Positions 1-8,480 of a stretch of DNA of 64,000 nt are shown here, one piece after another (within the stretch, counting starts at the first letter, position 1; each line of letters starts with the position of its first letter). The stretch comes from Mailhella massiliensis (GTDB taxonomy: Bacteria; Desulfobacterota; Desulfovibrionia; Desulfovibrionales; Desulfovibrionaceae). The stretch covers positions 70,129 through 134,128 of the forward strand of contig NZ_LT706951.1 in NCBI RefSeq assembly GCF_900155525.1, written 5' to 3'. The notes below the pieces were generated by a model. It was not told the origin of the DNA. It saw only the letters and a program-made list of their open reading frames with translations, and ran no database searches. Made by a program: the position numbers and the translations under genes.

Positions 1-209
1 CTTTGATGATATTCGAGAGTTTTCCGCATCAGCACTACAAGTTCGGCAATCGCCATTTCTGGTGTACCGGTTATTTTGTCAGCACGGTTGGAGTAAATGA
101 GGCGACCATCATCAAATATGTTCGGGAGCAGGAAGAACGAGACAAAATAACAGACCAGTATAGCCTGGTAGAACGGCCCGTCAGCTCGTTTACGAGCAGC
201 AGGAAATAA
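1..209 (+). CDS. tnpA: IS200/IS605-family TnpA transposase, C-terminal part (5' end outside window)
   Basis: The open frame enters from the left edge and ends at TAA 207-209. The visible ~68 residues carry the C-terminal pattern of small Y1 transposases (KFGNRHFWCTGYFVSTVGVN, then EATIIKYVREQE). This family moves single-stranded DNA by recognising terminal hairpins. The catalytic Tyr lies in the alpha-helix region around EATIIKYVREQ. Hairpins follow directly downstream, as expected for the right end of such an element. The N-terminal HUH motif is outside the window, so intactness cannot be judged. Confidence 0.85.
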   Translation, partial: LMIFESFPHQHYKFGNRHFWCTGYFVSTVGVNEATIIKYVREQEERDKITDQYSLVERPVSSFTSSRK

Positions 210-233
210 CTCTTCGGCAAGAGTCGAGACAGA

Positions 234-304
234 GCCCTCTTAAGAGGGCAGCCGGGTAACAGACCCTTATAGGGTCAAATCAAACCGCCCCTTGAAGGGG
301 CGGT
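234..304. mobile_element. Hairpin-rich right end of the IS200/IS605 element
   Basis: Three perfect hairpins stand in a row after tnpA. They are a 16-bp palindrome at 234-249 (gccctctt/aagagggc), a 6-bp stem with 3-nt loop at 262-276 (gaccct/agggtc), and a 10-bp stem with a single-base loop at 284-304 (accgcccctt/aaggggcggt). IS200/IS605 ends are subterminal hairpins recognised by TnpA, so this is likely the right end. The exact cleavage site cannot be fixed. Some of these hairpins could also stop transcription. Confidence 0.5.
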
Positions 305-309
305 CCTGA

Positions 310-1080
310 CTTGGTTAAAGCCCAGGCCATGCCCGGAGGGGGCCGAAATCGTTATGCTGTGCCATAAAAATTCTTGCCGTAAGTGGGGGCGCTCCGCCCA
401 CCGTATCCTCAGGCAAATCAGAAGAAGGACATGAAAGGGGAGGCAAAGAAAAAGGCGTGAAAGGGATCTGCCGATACCCCACAGCGTTGCCCCGAAAGAG
501 CGGAACAGGTTTTCCCCGGCGAGCAAAAAGCCTGCAGGGAAATAGGACGAAGAGGATGCAAGGAGAAGGCGGGAGCTTATGAGAAGCGGAAGGTTCGAAC
601 GTATCCGCAGCCTGCTGGAAATGCCGTCCCGAATGTGTGTGCGGTGAGTTGCCGGACAGGAGAAAGAGAAACGCAGCCTGGATATACGGGCACGAAGTTC
701 GGATATCGCCAGAGCGTTCTGATGGTAGAACCGCCATGCGATACGACAGGTAAAAACCAGGAGAAAATGCGGGGGAGGTCAGGCGTCAGCCGGCCGGGGA
801 CAAGCGCGGCTGAGGCCTCTTCCGTATGCGGGAAGAGCGTTTACGGAGCGCCGTACAGAAATGCGGAATCAGCCCGCATCAGCGCCTGTCAGGCACGGCG
901 GGGACGAGGGGCGTGAGTCGTAGGGCGGAAATGCCGAAGGATGGTGCCTTTCTGCCGGATACGCACAGGTGAGCCAGGGCGGGTTCTTTTTTGCCTGTTC
1001 TGTCGCCGGAGGAATATGTTTTTTTTTGATGACCGGGTAATCGGTTCCGTCGGCGCGCTCCCCGGAGTTCAGGCATAAAA
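310..1080. other. Intergenic stretch without a convincing gene
   Basis: Short frames exist on both strands but none has a family-like sequence, a good ribosome binding site and a plausible length together. It may hold decayed remnants next to the insertion sequence. Only the terminator just to the right is recognisable. Confidence 0.5.
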
Positions 1081-1110
1081 ACAGCGCCGGTGAACGGAAT
1101 TCACCGGCGC
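1074..1110 (-). terminator. Rho-independent terminator of hsp20
   Basis: An 11-bp perfect stem (gcgccggtgaa 1084-1094 with ttcaccggcgc 1100-1110) and 5-nt loop is followed on the minus strand by tgttttta. It lies 115 bp after the hsp20 stop and faces the right way. Confidence 0.75.
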
Positions 1111-1224
1111 ATGGGTATGGGCAGAAGCATCCGGCCGCCGACAGGGGAGGAACACTTCTTAAGGCTGCGCAGGCGTGCTTTACGGCAGAGAGGGAACCGT
1201 GAGCAACGTGTGCAGGATGCGCCG

Positions 1225-1665
1225 TCAGGCGATGGCGACGGTCTTTTTTTCAGGTTGCTTCTTTTCCGGGACTCTGGGGAAGGTAATTTTCAGAATACCG
1301 TCTTCAAAGCGGGCGGAAACATCTTCCGGCTCCAGCACCTCTCCCACATAGAAGCTGCGGCTGCACGCGCCGCTGAAGCGTTCGCGCCGCAGGTAACGGC
1401 CGCAGGTGCCTTCCGCTTCGTCCTGCTGAACCTTGGCGGCACGGATGGTGAGGCAGCCTTTGTCCAGCTCTATGCCTACTTCCTCTTTTTTGAAGCCGGG
1501 CAGTTCGATGTCGAGCTCATAGGTCTGTTCCGTCTGACGGACATCCGTCTTCATCAGATATTCCGCGTTTCTCATTCCCGTCTGAGCATTTCTGCCGAAG
1601 GCGGGCATCATATGTTCATTAAAGAAGTCGTCCAGCATTCTTTCACCAAACATGGCAGGGAACAT
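1225..1665 (-). CDS. Small heat shock protein (Hsp20/alpha-crystallin family)
   Basis: This 146-aa protein is an ATP-independent holdase that binds unfolding proteins in the cytoplasm. Residues ~40-135 form the alpha-crystallin domain, recognised by YELDIELPGFKKEEVGIEL, then a beta-rich core and the typical GILKITFPR element near the end. The N-terminus (MFPAMFGERMLDDFFNEH) is the short variable arm. Start 1665 is preceded by a good SD (ggagg, 1672-1676 on the complement). It is monocistronic, with its own promoter and terminator. Confidence 0.9.
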   Translation of the reverse strand: MFPAMFGERMLDDFFNEHMMPAFGRNAQTGMRNAEYLMKTDVRQTEQTYELDIELPGFKKEEVGIELDKGCLTIRAAKVQQDEAEGTCGRYLRRERFSGACSRSFYVGEVLEPEDVSARFEDGILKITFPRVPEKKQPEKKTVAIA

Positions 1666-1675
1666 GTAAAACCTC

Positions 1676-1696
1676 CATTGATGTATGAAATCAATG
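1676..1696 (-). promoter_or_regulatory. Hairpin next to the hsp20 SD; possible RNA thermometer element
   Basis: In the hsp20 leader a perfect 7-bp stem (CATTGAT/ATCAATG, 7-nt loop) ends directly against the SD GGAGG. A CTCCAT stretch near 1757 could pair with ATGGAG over the SD. Small heat shock mRNAs often carry thermosensing leaders. Here this is only a structural suggestion, because the hairpin itself does not fully cover the SD. Confidence 0.3.
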
Positions 1697-1828
1697 CATC
1701 ATGCTGTATCGGCATGGTCGTTTTTCTCCATATGTCCAGAATTTGAAGTGTGCATTATGGAGAAGGATGCATTGAATCTTTTTCTTGTTGTGCGCATGTT
1801 GAAGCGCCTTTCTGAAGGGAACACTTTT

Positions 1829-1856
1829 ATATTAATGCTGCTTTTTTTCCTGTCAA
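1829..1856 (-). promoter_or_regulatory. Sigma-70-like promoter for hsp20
   Basis: On the minus strand TTGACA (1856-1851) and TAATAT (1834-1829) are 16 bp apart in an AT-rich tract. This gives a leader of about 155 nt to the hsp20 start. I see no CIRCE element. The 388-bp space 1666-2053 holds nothing else that I recognise. Confidence 0.55.
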
Positions 1857-2053
1857 CGGTGAAAAGAATTTTTTTGTTTTGATAGGCGTTTTTCTTTGCG
1901 AAGAGAACGGAGGCGATTGCCGTTCAGGAAAAGCGTCGGGCTGAGTCTGCCGGAAGCGGACGGTCCGGCCAGACCGGAACGGAGCCGGGGGTATCCGCCG
2001 TATTCAGCGGGGCCGAATACGGGATGCACAGGAGGCTTGAGGCAGGGGCGCTC

Positions 2054-2680
2054 CTACCGGCGTTTGCCGAAACGCAGCATCAGGGCCGAAACCAGCACAA
2101 AGAGGTAGCCGAGCAGCTCGCTGGATTCCTCCATGGCGTTTTTGGCTGCGCGCGAGCCTTCATCGGGCAGAAGGGCATGCCAGAGGATATTCATGCCGAA
2201 GAGACGGGAATAGATCAGAATGACCACCATGCCCACCAGCAGGAAGGGAAAGTGCGGGTGCCGTACGAATCTCGCCAGGGCCGCCACAGTGGCGCGCGGG
2301 CGCATGGCGGCGTAGGCGATGCAGCAAAAGGCGAGCGCGAGCGCGGGCCACTTCCAGCAGCCGTGGGACAGCATGTCCAGAAAGTAATCCTGCTCGCGTA
2401 TGAGCATGCAGCCGATGAAGCCGCCCGTGAGCACCAGCGCTTCGCGCATGTCCGGGCTGCGGCGTGCTTCAAGGAAAAAAAGTGCCGTGCTGAGAGCAAG
2501 AAACAGCGTCTGAGCAAATTCCGTAGGACCGGTTTCCACAAAGGGGGCGTCGCAGCGTGCATCCCAGAAAAAGAGGAAGAAGAGCAGGACGATGCCGAGT
2601 CCCAGCAGAAAAAGCAGCCTCAGGACGCCGCTGAGCGTTCTGAGGTCGGACAGAAGTTCATCGGAAAAACGGATGTTCAT
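2054..2680 (-). CDS. Polytopic membrane protein of unknown function
   Basis: The 208-aa protein has about six hydrophobic segments: near residues 20-40, 58-72, 80-95, 112-128, 145-165 and 190-203. Conserved-looking loop motifs are REQDYFLDMLSHGCWKW at ~95-111 and a basic C-terminus (RFGKRR). It starts at ATG 2680 without a strong SD. It stands alone on the minus strand. I do not recognise a family with a known activity. Confidence 0.6.
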   Translation of the reverse strand: MNIRFSDELLSDLRTLSGVLRLLFLLGLGIVLLFFLFFWDARCDAPFVETGPTEFAQTLFLALSTALFFLEARRSPDMREALVLTGGFIGCMLIREQDYFLDMLSHGCWKWPALALAFCCIAYAAMRPRATVAALARFVRHPHFPFLLVGMVVILIYSRLFGMNILWHALLPDEGSRAAKNAMEESSELLGYLFVLVSALMLRFGKRR

Positions 2681-2852
2681 GGCAAGTTGTCGTCGGGCAG
2701 CCCGGAATCCCTGAAGCTCAGGGTGAAAAGAAGATTTTGGGAATTTATTATTTTCTTCTTTCGGCGTTTTTTTGTCAATCGGGTGCGGAGAAGCGCCGGC
2801 GGCTGGCGGAACGGAGGCGCGGGGTTATGCCCGCGCTGCGGGAAAACGGCAC

Positions 2853-2891
2853 GAAAAAAAACGCAGGCGCTTCCCCGGGGGAGCGCCTGCG
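2853..2891 (-). terminator. Terminator of the nitroreductase-popT operon
   Basis: A perfect 10-bp stem (cgcaggcgct 2862-2871 with agcgcctgcg 2882-2891) is followed on the minus strand by eight T. It lies 90 bp past the popT stop. Confidence 0.8.
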
Positions 2892-2981
2892 CAGGATTGT
2901 GCCGGAAGGGGCGGACAAGGGGGGGGAAGGTTGGGACGCCTCAGGAGGGAGGGATCCGTTTCTTGCCCGGAGAAAACAGCA

Positions 2982-3866
2982 TCAGGATTCGTTCGCAGAG
3001 CCGCCGTGCGCCTGTTTTGCGGCGTTGGCAATGCGCTGCACCAGCAGGGGCAGGGCCACGCCGCAGGCGCAGGTGAGAGCCGCAACAACTACCATGCCGT
3101 CCATGGCAGGGGGAAGCGCAGGCCAGGTGCCGTTGTGCCAGGGCCAGACGGTGCGCAGGGAACCGGCCATGACGCCGATGAGCGCGGCGCTGGTCTGGGA
3201 GGGATAGCGCCGGAAGCAGGCGGAAAGCACGCGGCTGAAGCTCATGAGGCCGCAGAGGCCGCCGGCGATGAAGGTGAAGAGCACCGGAAGATCGAGGTGC
3301 ACCACGGCCGAAAGGATATAGGCGTACTGCCCCATGATGACCAGCATGAAGGAACCGGAGATGCCGGGCAGTATCATGGCGCACAGGGCGATGAATCCGG
3401 CAACGAAGATATGGGGCAGGGTATGGGCGGCGCTCATGGCCTCGGCGCCCGTGATGAACCAGGCGAACACGGCCCCCAGAACGAGCAGCACGACGTTTGC
3501 TGCGGGCATGCGCAGGCCTCTGGTCATGAGTATGATGGAAGAAATGATGAGCCCGAAGAAAAAGGCCCACAAGGCTTCCGGCCAGGTGTGCAGCAGGTAG
3601 AGCGTGAGCCTTGCGAGACTGAAGATGGAGGTGACGATGCCGGCAAGCAGCGGCAGCAGAAAGCCCCAGGGAATGAGCGCCAGGGCATCTTTCCACTTCC
3701 CCGAGAAGAAAAGCCGGAAGAAGGTGGCGTTGAAGGCCTTTATGCCGTTGAGCAGCTTGTCGTAGATACCGGTGATGAAGGCAATGGTGCCGCCAGACAC
3801 GCCGGGAACCACGTCGGCCGCGCCCATGGCCAGTCCGCAGAGAAGGTAATGCAGCTTTTCCCTCAT
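2982..3866 (-). CDS. DUF368 / PopT-family polyprenyl-phosphate transporter
   Basis: This 294-aa inner-membrane protein has the DUF368 signature near its N-terminus (GAADVVPGVSGGTIAFITG) and a second internally repeated element (MILPGISGSFMLVIMGQY), plus about eight to ten membrane segments. DUF368 proteins were recently assigned to recycling undecaprenyl phosphate across the membrane for cell-wall and glycan synthesis. The start ATG 3866 overlaps the upstream stop by ATGA, so translation is probably coupled. A longer frame upstream lies inside the nitroreductase gene and is rejected. A DedA protein, the other known family with this role, is carried by the prophage at 43817-44464. Confidence 0.85.
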   Translation of the reverse strand: MREKLHYLLCGLAMGAADVVPGVSGGTIAFITGIYDKLLNGIKAFNATFFRLFFSGKWKDALALIPWGFLLPLLAGIVTSIFSLARLTLYLLHTWPEALWAFFFGLIISSIILMTRGLRMPAANVVLLVLGAVFAWFITGAEAMSAAHTLPHIFVAGFIALCAMILPGISGSFMLVIMGQYAYILSAVVHLDLPVLFTFIAGGLCGLMSFSRVLSACFRRYPSQTSAALIGVMAGSLRTVWPWHNGTWPALPPAMDGMVVVAALTCACGVALPLLVQRIANAAKQAHGGSANES

Positions 3867-4648
3867 GCCGTTTCCCCGTTCACCCACTGAACACGCAGTT
3901 CCCGGCGCTGGGGAATGCGCCGGTAATGAAGGGCGGGCAGCCCGACCATGAGCCCTGCCAGAGGCTTGAGCGGAGCGGCAAGTCCCATGGCTTCGCGCAC
4001 GGAATCGTTCATGGCTGCGGCTCGCATGACGAAACCGGCCCAGCATCCGCCCAGTCCCATGGTGGGCAGCAGCAGGTCAAGGGTGGCGACGGCGATGGAA
4101 CAGTTGACGATGTCGAGGTCGTAGGAGCCTTCCGCGCAGGCGAATACGGCGCAGGGGGCTCCCCGGAAAACGGGATCGTTTCCGCTGTCGTGGGAAAGGA
4201 CGAGGCCGCGCATCTGTTCATGGTTTCGGAACACGTCCACGACGCGGTCGGCCACGCGGCGCAGGGTGGGGCGGCCTTCCAGCACCAGCCAGCTTACGTT
4301 TTCCAGATTTTTGCCCGTGGGGGCGTAGCGTACCGTATCCAGCGCCTCACGCAGCGTTTCACGCGGCACGGCATCTTCCTTGAAGACTCGGAGGGAACGC
4401 CTGCCACGGATGAGGGCGGAAAGGCTTTCCGCGGTGGGAAAAGCCGTCATGGGAGAGAGCGTATCGGGCGCGACGTCGTCCAGCGTCACGGCGGCCCTGG
4501 GGCATACGGCCGTGCAGTGGCCGCAGTGCATGCAGTATTCCTCATGCCGTATATGTACGGCGTTTTCGTCGACATGGAAGCAGTGTGCGGCGCAGACATC
4601 GGCGCAGAGGCCGCAGCGGACGCATCGGGAGGAGTCTATCCGTATCAT
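3863..4648 (-). CDS. Ferredoxin-nitroreductase fusion
   Basis: This 261-aa protein has two N-terminal [4Fe-4S] motifs, CVRCGLCADVCAAHC and CMHCGHCTAVCPRA, within the first ~50 residues. A flavin-dependent nitroreductase domain follows (RGRRSLRVFKED, YAPTGKN, LDLLLPTMGLGGCWAGF). Such fusions are common in anaerobes and probably use FMN and ferredoxin-like electrons to reduce nitro or enone compounds. The substrate is unknown. Start 4648 is chosen because the 4Fe-4S domain begins there and an aggaaat SD precedes it. It overlaps popT by 4 nt. Confidence 0.85.
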   Translation of the reverse strand: MIRIDSSRCVRCGLCADVCAAHCFHVDENAVHIRHEEYCMHCGHCTAVCPRAAVTLDDVAPDTLSPMTAFPTAESLSALIRGRRSLRVFKEDAVPRETLREALDTVRYAPTGKNLENVSWLVLEGRPTLRRVADRVVDVFRNHEQMRGLVLSHDSGNDPVFRGAPCAVFACAEGSYDLDIVNCSIAVATLDLLLPTMGLGGCWAGFVMRAAAMNDSVREAMGLAAPLKPLAGLMVGLPALHYRRIPQRRELRVQWVNGETA

Positions 4649-4873
4649 GGTATTTCCTGGTTGCATGTGATAAAACGGCCGGGTAACTATACAGGAAAAC
4701 ACCGTAAAGGGGAAGGAGGCATCCTCCTCCCCGGGCGGAAGGCCCGCAGGGCCCGTCGACGGAAAAGCCGGGAATCCGTTTCCCGGAAGGTACGCTCATG
4801 CCTCACCCGCCGCTCTGCTCTGCGCCGGAGCGTTTTTCCCGGAGTATGCGGGAACGCCTTCAAAGGAAACGGC

Positions 4874-6316
4874 ATGGAATCGTTGACGCTTTTCATTCTG
4901 GGCGGTTTTTTTGCCGTCCTTGGTTTCTTCTTTGCGGTATGCTGCTGCGTTCATGCGCTGCTGCACAAAAAGGATTCGCAGTCTGCGCTGGCATGGGTGG
5001 CCTGCATTCTGCTGCTGCCCTTTGTGGGCAGCATCGCCTATTCCCTTTTCGGCATCAGCCGGGCCGACAGCCTTGCCGGACGGCTGCTCAACGAGGCGGC
5101 GAGAAGACAGGATTCCTCAGACAGGATGCTGGACAGAAAGCTGGACAGGGAAGAGGACGATGCTTTTCCTCGGAACTGGCGTGCGCTGAAGGTGGGACGC
5201 TTTCTTACCGGAAGGCCCATGATGCGGGGCAACAGGCTGGAGCTTCTGCAAAACGGTGAAGAGGCGTACCCGGCCATGCTGGAAGCCATCCGGCAGGCCA
5301 GACACATGGTGTGTCTTTCCACCTACATCTTCAAAGGCGACTCCACGGGCCGGGCCTTTGCCGAGGCCCTGGGCGATGCGGCCGCACGCGGTGTGGACGT
5401 ACGCCTTATTGTGGACGGCGTGGGCGGCATGATCTATTCCCTGCGCAAGCCTTGGAAGAAGCTGCGCGAACACGGCGTGAAGATGCAGATGTTTCTGCCG
5501 CCGCGCCTGTGGCCGCCCATGTTTGCCGTGAATCTGCGCACGCACCGCAAGGTGCTTGCCTGCGACGGCAAGGTGGCCTTTACCGGCGGCATGAACATAG
5601 GCGACCATCATCTTGTGCGCCTGCCGCGGCCGGGAAGAGTGCAGGATATTCATTTCCGCTGTACGGGGCCTGTGGCCATGCGTCTTCAGGAAGCGTTTCT
5701 CATGGACTGGGCCTTTGTGACCAAACTGCCCACGCCGCCTTCGCCGCTTGTGCCGGAAGAGAAGGGCGATTCCCGATGTCGCCTTGTTTTCGACGGGCTT
5801 GGGCGGAACCGGGAAGATATCCATGAGCTTGTCTGCGGTGTGATTTCCTCGGCCGAAAGGCGCGTGGTCATCTTCACTCCGTATTTCATTCCGCCGCGTG
5901 AGCTGTCGGGGGCGCTGGTGGCCGCCGTGGAGCGCGGCGTTCGCGTGGATATCGTGCTGCCCGAGAAGAATAATCTTTTCTATGTGCATCATGCCTCGCG
6001 CCGTTTTCAGGCGCGACTCGTGAAGAAGGGCGTACGCATCTGGTACCAGCCGCCGCCCTTTGCCCATACCAAGCTTCTGCTGGTGGATGACTGGTATGCG
6101 CTGTTCGGTTCCGCCAATCTGGACCCCCGGAGTCTTTTTCTCAATTTTGAACTGAACGTGGAAGCGGCCGACCCCGAATTTCAGAAGGAGCTTTCCCGCT
6201 ATGCCGATGAGGTGATGAGGCGCTCGCGCAGAATGCGCTGCGAAGACTACGAAAGGCAGGGCCTGCCTGCACGGCTTTTCGATGCGCTCTGCTGGCTGCT
6301 CAGTCCGTATATCTGA
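4874..6316 (+). CDS. cls: Cardiolipin synthase (phospholipase D family)
   Basis: This 480-aa membrane enzyme joins two phosphatidylglycerols, or PG plus PE, into cardiolipin. Two N-terminal membrane helices (residues ~5-27 and ~38-58) precede two PLD domains. The catalytic motifs are HRKVLACDGKVAFTGGMN at ~230 and HTKLLLVDDWYALFGSAN at ~395. ATG 4874 follows aaaggaaac. It is divergent from the nitroreductase operon. Nothing is missing compared with typical Cls proteins. Confidence 0.9.
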   Translation: MESLTLFILGGFFAVLGFFFAVCCCVHALLHKKDSQSALAWVACILLLPFVGSIAYSLFGISRADSLAGRLLNEAARRQDSSDRMLDRKLDREEDDAFPRNWRALKVGRFLTGRPMMRGNRLELLQNGEEAYPAMLEAIRQARHMVCLSTYIFKGDSTGRAFAEALGDAAARGVDVRLIVDGVGGMIYSLRKPWKKLREHGVKMQMFLPPRLWPPMFAVNLRTHRKVLACDGKVAFTGGMNIGDHHLVRLPRPGRVQDIHFRCTGPVAMRLQEAFLMDWAFVTKLPTPPSPLVPEEKGDSRCRLVFDGLGRNREDIHELVCGVISSAERRVVIFTPYFIPPRELSGALVAAVERGVRVDIVLPEKNNLFYVHHASRRFQARLVKKGVRIWYQPPPFAHTKLLLVDDWYALFGSANLDPRSLFLNFELNVEAADPEFQKELSRYADEVMRRSRRMRCEDYERQGLPARLFDALCWLLSPYI

Positions 6317-6418
6317 TGCAAGAATGTGCAATATACTGTAAGAATTTTCTCCGTTGACTTCGGGGAGGGATGCCGTATGTCTACGGTAAGAACCCTCGAT
6401 ACTATGCAAGGAGTCCTC

Positions 6419-7093
6419 ATGTCTCTTTTTGATGTTCTGAATCAGTCCGGTCTGAAATCCACGCTTGATACCCTTTCCAGCAAGGCGGGCAATATGGCCT
6501 CCACCCTTTCCTCACAGACTCCCGGCGGAGTGGGCGGCCTTCTCGGAGCGGGTGCGCTGGGCGCTCTTCTGGGGAGCTTCGTTTCCAAAAGCGTGCTGAA
6601 GGACGCCGCTCTGGTGGGAGCGGGCGCGGTGATCTGGAATTTCTATCAGAAGTGGAGCGCCGGTTCTGCCACGCCCGCCCAGGCCCCCGCAGCATCTGCC
6701 GGAAAGGATGATGCCGTCATGAACGACCGTACGGCCATGCTCATGCTGCGGGCCATGGTCTATGCCGCCCGCGCCGACGGCCATATCGACGCCGCCGAAC
6801 AGGGCCGTATTCTCAAGCTGGTGGAGCAGCTCTTCCCCGGAAAGGACATGACCGCCGTCATGAACGGGCTTATGGCAGAACCCATCAACCCTGACGTGCT
6901 GGTCCGGGAAATCTGCGCTCCCGAACAGGGCGAGGATATCTACCGCCTGTCCTGCTTTATTGTGGACGTCGATCACTTTATGGAAAAAAGCTATCTTGAG
7001 GCGCTGGCTTCGGCCCTGCATATCACCCCGGAACGCAAGGGCGCTCTGGAGCTGGAAGCCGTGCAGGCGAAGCAGAAGCTGATTGCCGGATAG
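6419..7093 (+). CDS. DUF533 / YebE-like inner-membrane protein
   Basis: The 224-aa protein has a glycine-rich hydrophobic region (GVGGLLGAGALGALLGSF, ~40-75) and a C-terminal TerB-like helical domain (MLRAMVYAARADGHIDAAEQ...). This matches the DUF533 family, whose E. coli member YebE is a stress-induced membrane protein of unknown biochemical role. Start 6419 has an ideal SD (aaggag, 6408-6413). It lies 102 bp after cls and may be its own unit. Confidence 0.8.
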   Translation: MSLFDVLNQSGLKSTLDTLSSKAGNMASTLSSQTPGGVGGLLGAGALGALLGSFVSKSVLKDAALVGAGAVIWNFYQKWSAGSATPAQAPAASAGKDDAVMNDRTAMLMLRAMVYAARADGHIDAAEQGRILKLVEQLFPGKDMTAVMNGLMAEPINPDVLVREICAPEQGEDIYRLSCFIVDVDHFMEKSYLEALASALHITPERKGALELEAVQAKQKLIAG

Positions 7094-7517
7094 GCGCGCT
7101 TTTTCCGCCGGCAGGCGGAGAAACAGGGCGCAGGTATTCTGCATGAACTGCGGGAGAGGTTCGGAGCGCCGGCGCTTCGGCTTCTCCCGCATATTTTTCA
7201 AGTTCTTCCTGTTTTTGCTTCCCGTGAACCTTTGCGGTATCCGCCCGGGGAGGGCTGCGTTGCAGGAAAAAGGCCCGTGCATGCTTTCGACCATGAAAAG
7301 GTTTTGAAAGATTCCGGAAAGAGTTTTCTCCTTGCTATTTTTGGGGGGAAGCGGGATGGTATGCATAAGGATTCATCCTTCTTCACCTGCATGCGCAAGG
7401 TGGAAAACCAGGGCCGGTGCGCTGTGGATGCAACAGTGCGGAAAAGCCCGGCCTCACCCGCAGGCGACCTCAGGCCGTCTGAGCGGTTTTTCAGAAACCG
7501 CTGCAAGGAGTCCTTTT
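7094..7517. other. Intergenic region, no gene recognised
   Basis: About 420 bp with only short overlapping frames. It probably holds the promoter of the next gene. I see no clear structured element. Confidence 0.5.
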
Positions 7518-7892
7518 ATGGAACTTTATGAAGGAATCAGAAACGCCCTGAAGAAGAGGGGCTGTCCGTGGATCGAGGAGCATGTTTTCGTATTCATGGG
7601 TCAGAGGCTTCACCTGGATATTCATGAACTCGGCCAGAATTATATTCTGAAGATCGTGCACCATGCAGCCGACAAGAAAAAGGCGGACAAGTTGGAACCC
7701 TATATCGAAAAGAATTTTTCGCTGGAAAAGACCGTGGCCAAGAGCTCTCTCGGCAAGGAGAGCCTGAAGAAGGTCTGTGAAGCTGTGGCGGACGGCTTTC
7801 TTTTCTGGCTGGAGGGGATGTGCTTCACCCCCACGGCGGCAAAGGAAACCATGCCCGTACGCAGCGACACGCATATGCGTCGCCTGCGCTGA
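7518..7892 (+). CDS. Conserved small protein of unknown function
   Basis: A 124-aa soluble, lysine-rich protein (MELYEGIRNALKKRGCPWIEEHVFVFMG...). Start 7518 has an excellent SD (aaggag 7505-7510). No domain is recognised and there is no signal peptide. It is followed by a strong terminator, so it is a single-gene unit. It is the last host gene before the prophage. Confidence 0.65.
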   Translation: MELYEGIRNALKKRGCPWIEEHVFVFMGQRLHLDIHELGQNYILKIVHHAADKKKADKLEPYIEKNFSLEKTVAKSSLGKESLKKVCEAVADGFLFWLEGMCFTPTAAKETMPVRSDTHMRRLR

Positions 7893-7939
7893 ATAGGAGA
7901 ACGGGGAAGAACGGGCGGCCTGCCTTTCCCGTGCTTCCC

Positions 7940-7992
7940 GGGGCCTCTGCCTGTTCCGATGGACGGATCGGTTCGGCAGAGGCCCCGCTTTT
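7940..7992 (+). terminator. Strong rho-independent terminator
   Basis: A perfect 12-bp stem (ggggcctctgcc 7940-7951 with ggcagaggcccc 7975-7986) is followed by gctttt. It ends the 7518-7892 gene. Confidence 0.85.
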
Positions 7993-8033
7993 CGTATAAG
8001 GCGGGGGAAGGTTCTTCTTCCTGCCGTAAGGCC

Positions 8034-8072
8034 GTAAAAAAGGCGCGTTCTTTGCGGACGCGCCTTTTTTAC
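8034..8072. terminator. Bidirectional terminator, originally of ychF
   Basis: A 14-bp perfect stem (8034-8047 with 8059-8072) includes A-rich and T-rich outer arms and a GGCGCG/CGCGCC core, so it works on both strands. It lies 38 bp outside attL. Before integration it lay just downstream of the ychF stop on the minus strand. The prophage now separates it from ychF by 40 kb. Confidence 0.8.
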
Positions 8073-8109
8073 CTATGCCGCCCTGCGGCGGTATGAAGGA
8101 CGGAACCCT

Positions 8110-8130
8110 TACACGTTGAACAGGAAGTTC
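8110..8130. repeat. attL core, 21-bp direct repeat with attR
   Basis: Positions 8110-8130 are identical to 48340-48360 (t + acacgttgaacaggaagttc). Bases differ on both sides of the match. The core is the 3' end of ychF (codons for NFLFNV plus two bases of the stop). This copy is the duplicate left on the far side of the prophage. Confidence 0.95.
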
Positions 8131-8204
8131 CTGTTTCTAACCCTGTGTAATGTTTCAATAACTATTGATAAAAATAAACAAAACTCTGTCCATGCATCGG
8201 GGGG

Positions 8205-8225
8205 GCATCTCCCCTATATCTCCCC
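8205..8225. repeat. Left arm-type integrase site candidates
   Basis: Two tandem copies, gcatctcccc (8205-8214) and atatctcccc (8216-8225), lie ~75 bp inside attL. The same decamers occur four times inside attR. The rest of 8131-8480 holds AT-rich sequence and the leader of the helicase gene, with no other gene that I can support. Confidence 0.6.
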
Positions 8226-8480
8226 ACTCAGTGTGGAGAGTTATGCTTTGCCGAATGCAAAGCTGGGGGAAGTAATCCTACTTCGCTCCCCCTTTCCCCC
8301 TGCAAAAAATATATCTGCCCATAATGTCATAGCGTCCTGTCGGCAATCTCGGGTCCTTTCCGGCTCCGGGCTTATGCGGGGGCTTGCCGAGCGCGAAGAG
8401 TGCCGGAAATTTTTTGAAAATAAATCCGAAATTTGGAAAGCCCGCGGCGCATCTTCGGCCGCAGGCATGGAGGTGGCCGC

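Noticed and set aside
315-737. 140-codon minus-strand frame after the IS end
   Set aside because: Composition (Pro/Ser/Cys-rich) is typical of a chance frame and there is no SD or family pattern.
2982-4046. Longer N-terminus (354 aa) for the PopT protein
   Set aside because: The extra 60 residues overlap the nitroreductase gene and are Arg/His-rich; the DUF368 signature starts right after ATG 3866, which overlaps the upstream stop.
8110-8130. tRNA gene as the attachment site
   Set aside because: The repeated core is the ychF coding end; no tRNA fold is present at either junction.
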